The position numbers and the translations under genes were made by a program. Source: Acidobacteriaceae bacterium (GTDB taxonomy: Bacteria > Acidobacteriota > Terriglobia > Terriglobales > Acidobacteriaceae). Taken from it: DNA of 7,226 bases. Location of the stretch: contig PKYX01000366.1 of NCBI GenBank assembly GCA_003132825.1, forward strand, positions 4,966 through 12,191. Reading direction: 5' to 3'. Shown one piece after another: positions 1-6,042 of the stretch (the first letter of the stretch is position 1; every line of letters begins with the position of its first letter). The notes under the pieces are model-generated. The model ran no database searches. It was not told the origin of the DNA and saw only the letters and a program-made list of their open reading frames with translations.

Positions 1-1504
1 GCGATGACAGATATGGATCAAAGATCACCAGGGCCAGCCGCGCCGCGTGAAAAAATAAAACCATCATCAAGGCGGCGCCCAGGAACGCGCGTGTTCCCCG
101 CGCTCTGACGGTGGCGAGAAACCCCACCAGGAAGGCCAGCGAGGCCACAACCAGCGGGAACCGCAGATACGCCAGAGACGGGAAGGTGAGATCCTTCATG
201 TGGTCGAGCGAAAGAAGATAGGTCCCGGGCCTCTGGCTGAGTGCATGGGCGATGTCGCCGGGTGCGGGCAGGTGACGGGTAAGGATGAGGAGGGTGGTCG
301 TCAGCAGCGCCACGCCCCCGGCAATACTCGCCAGCACACGGGTTCCTCGCCGTATCCATTCGCCTCCCTCGGCCATAGCACAGCCCAGCAGCAATGCCAG
401 GGCCGGGTAGCAAGGCATCGAGTAATACTCCTGGGTGGTGGACAGAGTGAAGAAGACCAGGACGAAGCCGGCCCAGCACAAGGCGAGCAGGCGGGTTCGT
501 CCGGCCCGGTTCGTCGGCCGGTAGCTGAGCCGGGCTAGCCCCGGAAGATAGACGCTCCAGGGGAACAGCCAGAGCAGGTGCGCCCCCCAAAAGTAAAGCC
601 GCGGAACCGTATTGTAGTCGCGCGGGTAACGCAAATTCAGAAAGCGGAGAAGCTGCTCGTTGACGAAGAAAAACCACAGGAAGCCGTGATACTCTCCCGG
701 CCCGCTGTGCAGGGTGAAGGCAAAGTAGGGAGGGTTGCGAACCGTAGCCAGAATATGCCACGGTGCGGCCACGAGCAGCACGATGAGCAGGCCTCGAACC
801 GGATGCAGCCGTTTCCAGGTCGCTCGGCGAAACCCTTGGCGGGTGAGAAGCAAGTAGAGAGTGCCGGCGGCGATGGGGAACAAAATCCCGATCAAGCTTT
901 TTAACAGCAGACCTGCACCCAAACTGAGGGCCAACAGGAAGGCCCAGAAGTCGGGATGGGGCTCCCGCTCGTCGAGGCATCTGAGAAACGCCCACATGGC
1001 AAGCCCCACGGTGAAGGTGAGCATCACGTCCGGGATCAGGACTCGAGTGAACAGAAACAGGCCGACGCAAGTGGCCATGCACAATCCGGCGTAGAAGCCC
1101 GGACGTCGACCGAAGGCCCAGATGCCAAAGCTGGTGGTCAACCAGCACAGAGCCAGCACCGCGAGCGCAATCGGAATCCGTGCCGCCCAATCGTGCACCC
1201 CGAAAATCATGTAGGAGGCGGCGATGGCCCAGTAGATGAGAGGCGCCTTCTCGAGATAGACCACACCGTCCAGCCGGGCCGTGACCCAGTCGCCCGAGCT
1301 CAACATGTTGCGCGCGATTTGAGCCTGTACGGCGTCGACGTCGTCCATCAGGGAAGGAGGAGAAACGATCGTTCCCAGATAAACTGCTGCGCCGATCAGC
1401 AGGACACCTAGGTATAGGTACCAGTTCTTTGCGCGATCCAGGGGTCCGCTGCTTCGATCCCGATCTGATCGATCGAAGGGAGTGAGGTTGACCGTATTCG
1501 CCAT
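1..1504 (-). CDS. ArnT-like GT39 membrane glycosyltransferase (C-terminus off window)
   Basis: This is a polytopic inner-membrane glycosyltransferase of the GT-C/GT39 (PMT, ArnT) family. The family moves a sugar from a polyprenyl-phosphate carrier to an acceptor on the periplasmic side. Reading from ATG 1504 gives at least 501 residues with no stop before the window edge. A basic/polar N-terminus of about 28 residues is followed by TM1 (about residues 29-50, with GVLLIGAAVYLG). Next comes the first periplasmic loop with the acidic cluster DDVDA (54-58), the place of the family's catalytic acidic motif, then IARNML and SGDWVTARLDGVVYLEKAP (70-88), a GT39 hallmark, and a series of hydrophobic helices. 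The visible end, FDPYLSS (495-501), looks like the entry to the soluble C-terminal domain, so roughly 50-100 residues are probably missing. The start overlaps the end of asnB by 97 nt. The only later ATG/GTG/TTG nearby is Met53, which would delete TM1. A weak GGATG lies just upstream. Donor and acceptor cannot be read from the sequence. Confidence 0.9.
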   Translation of the reverse strand, partial: MANTVNLTPFDRSDRDRSSGPLDRAKNWYLYLGVLLIGAAVYLGTIVSPPSLMDDVDAVQAQIARNMLSSGDWVTARLDGVVYLEKAPLIYWAIAASYMIFGVHDWAARIPIALAVLALCWLTTSFGIWAFGRRPGFYAGLCMATCVGLFLFTRVLIPDVMLTFTVGLAMWAFLRCLDEREPHPDFWAFLLALSLGAGLLLKSLIGILFPIAAGTLYLLLTRQGFRRATWKRLHPVRGLLIVLLVAAPWHILATVRNPPYFAFTLHSGPGEYHGFLWFFFVNEQLLRFLNLRYPRDYNTVPRLYFWGAHLLWLFPWSVYLPGLARLSYRPTNRAGRTRLLALCWAGFVLVFFTLSTTQEYYSMPCYPALALLLGCAMAEGGEWIRRGTRVLASIAGGVALLTTTLLILTRHLPAPGDIAHALSQRPGTYLLSLDHMKDLTFPSLAYLRFPLVVASLAFLVGFLATVRARGTRAFLGAALMMVLFFHAARLALVIFDPYLSS

Positions 1505-3354
1505 TTTTTCATCCAAAGAAACAGGATCATCAAGCCCCAGAGATGGTATCCGACGTTGGCTCTCCGTTTGAGGTGACGATCGACAAGGGAGGCGATGGCA
1601 TCTCGCCGAAAAAGGCCGGCGTGCTGCGATGCGCCGGACAACAAGGTGTCGGTCAACAGCGACCGAAACGGGCCGCGCAGCCATTCGTGCGCGGGAATGT
1701 CAAATCCGATCTTGGCGCGGTGAAGCACCGCGGGCGGCAGCTTGTCCTTCATCAATTCCTTCAAAAGAACCTTCTGTCGCGAGCCGCGGATTTTCAGATC
1801 CGAGGGTATCGAAGCCGCAAATTCCACAATGCGGTGATCGAGAAAAGGCGGGCGCACTTCCAGGGAATGGGCCATGCTCACGCGATCGGCCTTGTTCAGA
1901 ATGTCATCGGGAAGAAAATACTTCTGATCAAACCATAGGTGGCGAGACAAGGGATCCGCGGTCGGGAGCTGATCACATTGTGCCAGGAGTTGGTCGAGCG
2001 CGTGGGGCAGTTCCCTGGCCAGCAGCGTTTGCTTCTGCCGTTCCGAGAACGTGCCGTTCCAAAAGACATGCGCCCGCGCCGGGGTCATCGCGGCCCCCTC
2101 AAGGAATCGCTTCAGCTTGTACTCAAAGCTGATTTTCTCATCGGAAACGGGCCAGGGGCCGATGGCCGCAAGGGCCAGTCGCAGCAAGCTTGGCGGCAGC
2201 CGCCGCAGCTGGCGGGCCAGGTGGTCGGCGCGATGCGTGATATATCCGCCGAACAGTTCATCCGCTCCTTCGCCGCTCAGGCTGACGGTGGTGTCTTGCC
2301 GGCTCAGCTTGCTGAGAAACCACACCGGAAGCGCTCCCGCATCGGCGTTCGGTTCGTCGGAAAAATACGCGAATTCCTCAACCGCTCCGACCAGATCGAC
2401 ATCCGGGTTGAGATCCATTTCCTGATGTTCGGTTCCGTACCGTTCCGCCACCTGGCGGATGTAACCGGTCTCATCAAAGCTGCGGCCGCGAAAGGAAATG
2501 GAAAACGTTTTCAACCGGGAGCGCGACTCCGTCGCCGCATAGTGCAGGATGGTCGAGGAATCAACGCCGCCGCTCAGCCACATGCCCAGCGGAACGTCGG
2601 AGATCAGATGCTCGCGAATGGACTGTCGCAGGAGTGAATCAAGCGCTTCGCACGCGTCCGGGATCGTCCAGTCGCGGGCACAGGGAACGGGCAATTCCCA
2701 GTACGGTTCGGAACTGATTTTGCCGTCCTGCCACGCGAGCCAGGTGCCCGGGGGCAGCTTCTCGATACCCTCCACCAGAGTCCAAGGGCAAGGTACATAG
2801 TTCAAGGCCAGATAACAGTCCAGGCCGTACAGGCTGAGCTGGCGATCGATTTCGGGGTGGATGAAAATCGCCTTCAACTCGGAGCCAAAAAAAAGATCTT
2901 GCCCGCGGCGCGCGATGTAGAGGGGTTTGATGCCCATGCGATCGCGGCCCAACACCAGGCGGCGGGTGGAGGCGGTCCACAGGGCCACGGCGAACATGCC
3001 ACGCAGGCGCGAAAAGGCGCGGGTATCCCATTCCAGGAATGCGTGCAGCACGGTTTCGGTGTCGCATTGCGAATGGAAGCGATGGCCGAGGCTTTCGAGC
3101 TCGGCGCGCAGTTCCAGATGATTGTAGATCTCCCCGTTGAAAACGATGACGGTGTTTCGGTCGTCACTCAGAATGGGCTGCTCGCCAGCCTCAATATCGA
3201 TAATTTTCAGGCGAGCCGCGCCGAGGGAGACCGTGGATGACTCGAAGACTCCCTGCTGGTCGGGTCCGCGATGAATGAGCGTGGCCGCAGCGCTGCGAAT
3301 TCGGTCGGGATCAGGAGCCCAATTGCGGTGGGTAAAGCCCACGATTCCACACAA
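1408..3354 (-). CDS. asnB: Glutamine-hydrolysing asparagine synthetase / AsnB-type amidotransferase
   Basis: This cytoplasmic enzyme hydrolyses glutamine at an N-terminal class II amidotransferase domain. It passes ammonia to a C-terminal ATP-pyrophosphatase domain that activates a carboxylate, aspartate in true AsnB. I start it at TTG 3354 because the next codon is the catalytic Cys (CGIVGF, Cys2) and GGGAGGTGG lies 7 nt upstream. An ATG in frame at 3465 would bury the Cys behind 38 residues. The product is 648 residues. The glutaminase domain has RGPDQQG (29-35), FNGEIYN (72-78) and CDTE (97-100). The synthetase domain has the PP-loop SGGVDSS (261-267), SLSGEGADELFGGY (358-371) and, further on, LNKADRVSMAHSLEVRPPF. 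Family homology appears to stop near Trp618; the last 30 residues are polar and share their DNA with the start of the GT39 gene. Its length fits the 610-650 residue bacterial class (like B. subtilis AsnB), which also includes polysaccharide-cluster amidotransferases. With a glycosyltransferase downstream, it could amidate a sugar acid instead of aspartate. Confidence 0.95.
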   Translation of the reverse strand: MCGIVGFTHRNWAPDPDRIRSAAATLIHRGPDQQGVFESSTVSLGAARLKIIDIEAGEQPILSDDRNTVIVFNGEIYNHLELRAELESLGHRFHSQCDTETVLHAFLEWDTRAFSRLRGMFAVALWTASTRRLVLGRDRMGIKPLYIARRGQDLFFGSELKAIFIHPEIDRQLSLYGLDCYLALNYVPCPWTLVEGIEKLPPGTWLAWQDGKISSEPYWELPVPCARDWTIPDACEALDSLLRQSIREHLISDVPLGMWLSGGVDSSTILHYAATESRSRLKTFSISFRGRSFDETGYIRQVAERYGTEHQEMDLNPDVDLVGAVEEFAYFSDEPNADAGALPVWFLSKLSRQDTTVSLSGEGADELFGGYITHRADHLARQLRRLPPSLLRLALAAIGPWPVSDEKISFEYKLKRFLEGAAMTPARAHVFWNGTFSERQKQTLLARELPHALDQLLAQCDQLPTADPLSRHLWFDQKYFLPDDILNKADRVSMAHSLEVRPPFLDHRIVEFAASIPSDLKIRGSRQKVLLKELMKDKLPPAVLHRAKIGFDIPAHEWLRGPFRSLLTDTLLSGASQHAGLFRRDAIASLVDRHLKRRANVGYHLWGLMILFLWMKKWRIRSTSLPSIDQIGIEAADPWIAQRTGTYT

Positions 3355-3360
3355 GTGATT

Positions 3361-3369
3361 CCACCTCCC
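3361..3369 (-). promoter_or_regulatory. Strong Shine-Dalgarno that fixes the TTG start of asnB
   Basis: On the minus strand GGGAGGTGG ends 6 nt before TTG 3354. It matches the 16S anti-Shine-Dalgarno core (GGAGGTG). Together with the Cys codon right after the TTG, it settles this as the start. Confidence 0.8.
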
Positions 3370-3511
3370 AGTTCGGCCCGCAAACCACCAATTGCTCGAT
3401 CTTTCACGAGACGCCGACCAAGACAAAGACAACGATAGGGCGGCAGGCCGCGAGCCGCCTTGCATCGGTCGGAAACCGAGAACCAGCCCACGTCGCCCGC
3501 GGGGGTTGTTC
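3370..3511 (-). promoter_or_regulatory. asnB leader with a GC-rich hairpin; probable promoter region
   Basis: This stretch lies between the upstream terminator and the asnB ribosome-binding site. It contains a perfect 6 bp inverted repeat, GGCGGC/GCCGCC with a 9 nt loop, at 3439-3459. The preceding transcript seems to end at 3512, so asnB should have its own promoter here. The best hexamers I see are poor: TTGTCT with AAAGAT about 16 nt downstream on the minus strand. I do not claim a defined promoter or a known riboswitch. The hairpin could be incidental in DNA this GC-rich. Confidence 0.25.
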
Positions 3512-3533
3512 GGAAAAGGCCGTCCGGCGGCCT
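3512..3533 (-). terminator. Rho-independent terminator after the DMT pair
   Basis: On the minus strand a perfect 6 bp stem AGGCCG/CGGCCT encloses a 5 nt loop (CCGGA). It is followed directly by a short T run (TTTT counting the last stem base, then CC). It starts 15 nt after the stop codon of the second DMT gene, a typical position. The T run is short, so termination may be partial, leaving some read-through into asnB. Confidence 0.6.
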
Positions 3534-3548
3534 AGCGAGCGCGCTTCC

Positions 3549-3926
3549 TTAGCTTCGGCCCACCAACACCAGGATGACCCCCACCGATACCAGTAGGATG
3601 CCGGCCCAACGCTCCGGTGTCACCCGCTCCCGAAGAAAGATTTTCCCGCCGACCGTGCCGGCCGCGTAACTCAGGGCCGTAACCGGCACCACCAGGCTCA
3701 CATTGGCGAGCGAAAGTACCCAGAGCAAGGAAAAAAAAGCGGTGGCCATGAGGGCGAGGCCAAGCCACATCCATTTCAGCCGAATGCATCGCAGCATAAC
3801 AGAAAGCAAAGCCGCAGGATGAAAGTTTTTCACCTCCCCGACGGTTTTCATGGCTCGCGAAATGCAGAGTTCCCCCGCCGTGCCGGCGCACACCACGAGA
3901 AAAAGCAGAATGATTTCACGTCCCAT
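3549..3926 (-). CDS. Small four-helix DMT/SMR-family membrane protein, ArnE-like subunit (second of a pair)
   Basis: This 125-residue inner-membrane protein has four predicted helices: about 5-23, 53-74, 77-98 and 107-123. The layout is that of small DMT-superfamily proteins (SMR exporters, ArnE/ArnF flippase subunits). From memory of E. coli ArnE, the resemblance includes AGELC in helix 1 (ArnE AGQLC), WLGLAL opening helix 2, LWVLSLANV at its end, and VTPERWAGI before helix 4 (ArnE VSPRHWCGV). Glu19 in helix 1 falls where EmrE-type pumps carry an essential Glu, so a cationic-drug exporter is an alternative. The ATG start shares its A with the TGA of the preceding gene (TGATG), and GGAG/AGG lies just upstream inside that gene, so translation is probably coupled. 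It is a clear paralogue of its partner. A longer open frame continues upstream to 4163, but that part only reads the partner gene out of frame. The substrate is unknown. Confidence 0.85.
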   Translation of the reverse strand: MGREIILLFLVVCAGTAGELCISRAMKTVGEVKNFHPAALLSVMLRCIRLKWMWLGLALMATAFFSLLWVLSLANVSLVVPVTALSYAAGTVGGKIFLRERVTPERWAGILLVSVGVILVLVGRS

Positions 3927-4342
3927 CAGACCTGCTCCGTGGTGCGCGGAGGCGTGCCGGAAACGATGAACACGCCGAGGCAAATCACGAGCACTCCCAG
4001 CCAGCGGGTGGGGGTGATGGCTTCTTTCAGCAAGAAATGGCCGAGCAAAGCCACGACGCCGTAAGCGATCGACGAGGCCGGCTGGACATAGCTGTAGTCG
4101 GCCCACGAAAGTACCAGCATATATGTGATAAAGAAGGTGATGAGGGACGCGATGCCGAGCCATATGACGCTCGAGCTGAATACCAACATCAAGGTATGAA
4201 TGAGCTCGGCAGGGGTGCGGATTGCAACCGCCCCGATACGCTTCATGCCCTTGCCGAGCAGGACATTTCCCAAGGGGCCGAAAAGCACCATGATGAGAAT
4301 GGAGAGATACGTCTTGAGGTGCAGATCCGTAAATGCTTTCAT
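3926..4342 (-). CDS. Small four-helix DMT/SMR-family membrane protein, ArnE/ArnF-like subunit (first of a pair)
   Basis: This 138-residue paralogue of the downstream gene has helices at about 12-32, 51-78, 84-105 and 114-130. The two share MK.(I/V)G after helix 1, (I/M)WLG(I/L)A in helix 2, a Ser/Ala-Tyr-rich helix 3 (SSIAYG here, ALSYAAG in the partner), FL(K/R)E, then (I/V)TP.RW.G. In helix 1 it has Asn26 where the partner has Glu19, so the two subunits are not interchangeable. Adjacent, translationally coupled and unequal genes are typical of DMT heterodimers (EbrAB, YkkCD, ArnEF). I chose ATG 4342 (MKAFTDLHLK) because helix 1 begins soon after. The other in-frame ATG, at 4420, adds 26 residues rich in Pro, Gly and Ser; neither start has a good Shine-Dalgarno. 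It probably forms a heterodimer moving a lipid-linked sugar or small amphiphile across the inner membrane. That function is inferred from family and neighbours only. Confidence 0.85.
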   Translation of the reverse strand: MKAFTDLHLKTYLSILIMVLFGPLGNVLLGKGMKRIGAVAIRTPAELIHTLMLVFSSSVIWLGIASLITFFITYMLVLSWADYSYVQPASSIAYGVVALLGHFLLKEAITPTRWLGVLVICLGVFIVSGTPPRTTEQV

Positions 4343-4553
4343 GAGTTTAGCGAAATCGGTGGGGGCGATGAGAGAAATGCCCGGAGGGAAGAGCCCGGAC
4401 CGCGGGCTCGAGCCGCCCATGATGGCAGAGAGCGGCGGTGGCCTTTTGAAAGAAAGACACAGGCACGCATTTTACCCGATTTTCGGGGGGATCGGAGTCG
4501 AGAAGCAGGTGCCAGTTTGGAACCAACCCATGGCGTCAACCGCCGGATCGAGT
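4343..4553 (-). promoter_or_regulatory. Intergenic stretch before the DMT pair; possible weak promoter and small hairpin
   Basis: This 211 bp gap separates the GT-C-like gene from the DMT pair. On the minus strand TAAAAT (4474-4469) resembles a -10 hexamer, but the hexamer 17 nt upstream (CTCCGA) is a poor -35. Just before it a perfect short inverted repeat, CCCGA/TCGGG with a 3 nt loop, covers 4487-4475. No T run follows on the transcribed strand, so it does not look like a terminator. If the longer start at ATG 4420 were used for the first DMT gene, the gap would shrink to 133 bp. I see no other conserved signal. Confidence 0.25.
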
Positions 4554-5996
4554 TCAGAGGCGGCAGACCTGCACCGCTTGGTTCTGATATGGGCACTCGA
4601 GTCCAGCCACCCCAGGTTGCTGGAGAACGACCCAATTCACGCCGTACTCCGCATGCAGGCGACGAAAGTCTTGCGCCTGAAATTCCTTCCAGCCGTGCTG
4701 GGCCTCGACCTGGCGCGCCCATTCCTCCCCGAGCTGAGGGAACATCGTGACCGCGCCGCTGTCCTCGGCGGCATCGGCCAGCATGCTGCGTTGCGCGAGC
4801 GCGCGGAACCCCTCCGTGTCTTCCCCGTGGATATTTTTGTGCGACGGGTCTAGCGCGAAGATGGCATCGAGCGGCGTGTTTTCCCGAATCCAGAGGAAGG
4901 ATTGCGCCCACCGGTTCTGGGGAAAGGCCCCGGGCCATTCCAGGTGGGCGCTCGCGGGAAACAGGCTCCGCTGCGCCAGAAACATTCCCGCACCCAAGGG
5001 CAGGAACAGAAGGGCCCACCGCCACAACCGGTCCTTTAAGACGTGTTCCCCCAAACGGATGCCACCCAACAGGAACAGAAGAACATACAGCAGGTACAAG
5101 CTTCGCATAGGCTGGAAACGGGCCAGGGTCTCAAAACGCCGGGGAATCGACAGCAGCAGGGCGGCTCCGAACCAGACCAGTTCGTAGAGGATCAATGCCC
5201 GACAGAGCAGAGAGAGAGCGTTCCGTTGCTCGCGACGGGCCCAATGGGCGAACCCGCCGAGGATGGCAATCGGGGCGAAAATGCCCAACCACTCGAACCA
5301 TCGCCAGCACAGCAGGTAATCGTAAGAGTGCGATTGCGCCACTTGATGGTAAGCGCTCGAGGAGGGCTGAAAAATGGTTCCCCAGGGCAACAGCGACGCG
5401 AGAACCTCTCCGGAACCGGACAGCTCCCATGGCGCAATCAGGAGAAGACAATAAGAGATGGCGAACACCGCCATCAGGGGATGCATGACCGCCGCGAAAA
5501 TCAAAAACAGAGCCGCTTGCAGGTACCTTCTCTCGAGCACCCGTACCACGGCAAAAACCGTGGCAAACGCCACCAGATTTCGCGGGTTCATGTACTGATC
5601 CATGATGTACAACGCCGTTCCTGCCACGGGCAAGGTCAGTAGCACAGCCAACAGTGCGACGCCGGCCCACCGGGCGCGGGGATCAGAACTGCACTTGGCG
5701 CTCAAACGCCAGCAAGCCAGCAGAAACAGGAAAACCGAAACCATTTGCCACAGCAACATCGCCCAGTCCAGCGGCAAACGGGTGATGCGGACCGAAGCCG
5801 CCATCAACTTCGGAAAAAGCGTCGCCCGAGCGTGATCCTCAAAGAACTCCGCATTGAAGGGAAACAGATGGGGATCAAGGACCTTCTCGACCCCCGGCAG
5901 ATAAGTCTCTGCATCCTCGGCATAAGGGTGGTAGCCCTGAACCGCCAAGGCGAGGACGGTGAGGAGCAGAAGGATAGCGAGCTCTTTAGGTTTCAG
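4554..5996 (-). CDS. Polytopic membrane protein, probable GT-C-type glycosyltransferase, atypical start codon
   Basis: I do not recognise a named gene. The protein is about 480 residues from CTG 5996, or 464 from TTG 5948. It has an N-terminal anchor (residues 2-20, KPKELAILLLL onwards), then a loop with YHPYAEDAETYLPG (22-35) that resembles the acidic first periplasmic loop of GT-C enzymes. Roughly eight to ten more hydrophobic segments follow, with MNPRNL and AAVMHPLMA in the middle. The last 110-120 residues are soluble: FLWIRENTPLDAIFALDP, FRALAQRSM, EYGVNWVVL, and a possible disulfide pair Cys468/Cys478. WIRENTP followed by a mixed domain recurs in large bacterial GT-C-like membrane proteins, and I think of DUF6798 as a possible match. 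It probably acts at the inner membrane with its tail in the periplasm. There is no ATG, GTG or TTG in frame between the stop at 6119-6117 and TTG 5948, which would cut off the anchor, so I favour CTG 5996 (GGGGGG 6 nt upstream). It follows the TPR gene by 46 nt, probably in one operon. Confidence 0.8.
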   Translation of the reverse strand: MKPKELAILLLLTVLALAVQGYHPYAEDAETYLPGVEKVLDPHLFPFNAEFFEDHARATLFPKLMAASVRITRLPLDWAMLLWQMVSVFLFLLACWRLSAKCSSDPRARWAGVALLAVLLTLPVAGTALYIMDQYMNPRNLVAFATVFAVVRVLERRYLQAALFLIFAAVMHPLMAVFAISYCLLLIAPWELSGSGEVLASLLPWGTIFQPSSSAYHQVAQSHSYDYLLCWRWFEWLGIFAPIAILGGFAHWARREQRNALSLLCRALILYELVWFGAALLLSIPRRFETLARFQPMRSLYLLYVLLFLLGGIRLGEHVLKDRLWRWALLFLPLGAGMFLAQRSLFPASAHLEWPGAFPQNRWAQSFLWIRENTPLDAIFALDPSHKNIHGEDTEGFRALAQRSMLADAAEDSGAVTMFPQLGEEWARQVEAQHGWKEFQAQDFRRLHAEYGVNWVVLQQPGVAGLECPYQNQAVQVCRL

Positions 5997-6042
5997 GCAG
6001 GTCCCCCCGGGAACAAGCGGAGCTGTGATTCGGGCGAAGCTT

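Noticed and set aside
18..1190. A 390-codon minus-strand open frame under the GT39 gene
   Set aside because: Its translation is rich in Arg, Pro, His and Ser with no domain, whereas the neighbouring frame gives a coherent GT39 protein continuing from ATG 1504.
200..2800. Several plus-strand open frames of 80-230 codons across the GT39 and asnB genes
   Set aside because: They are antisense to clearly recognised genes, have low-complexity Arg/Gly/Gln-rich products and lack convincing ribosome-binding sites; high GC leaves such frames open by chance.
3355..3465. 37-residue N-terminal extension of AsnB from the ATG at 3465
   Set aside because: It would block the N-terminal cysteine that the glutaminase mechanism needs, and the strong Shine-Dalgarno sits directly before the TTG.
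3927..4163. N-terminal extension of the second DMT gene up to 4163
   Set aside because: The added residues are rich in Arg, His and Pro and simply read the first DMT gene out of frame; ATG 3926 has a ribosome-binding site and helix 1 follows at once.
4475..4487. Short inverted repeat as a terminator after the GT-C-like gene
   Set aside because: The stem is only 5 bp with a 3 nt loop and no T run follows on the minus strand.
4037..4853. Plus-strand open frames of 217-237 codons across the DMT and GT-C-like genes
   Set aside because: They are antisense to two genes and an intergenic gap, their products have no membrane or domain pattern, and the opposite strand explains the coding signal.
4339..5025. 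Minus-strand 228-codon frame spanning the intergenic gap and the end of the GT-C-like gene
   Set aside because: It is out of frame with the recognised soluble domain that ends at 4554, and its product is compositionally biased with no recognisable domain.
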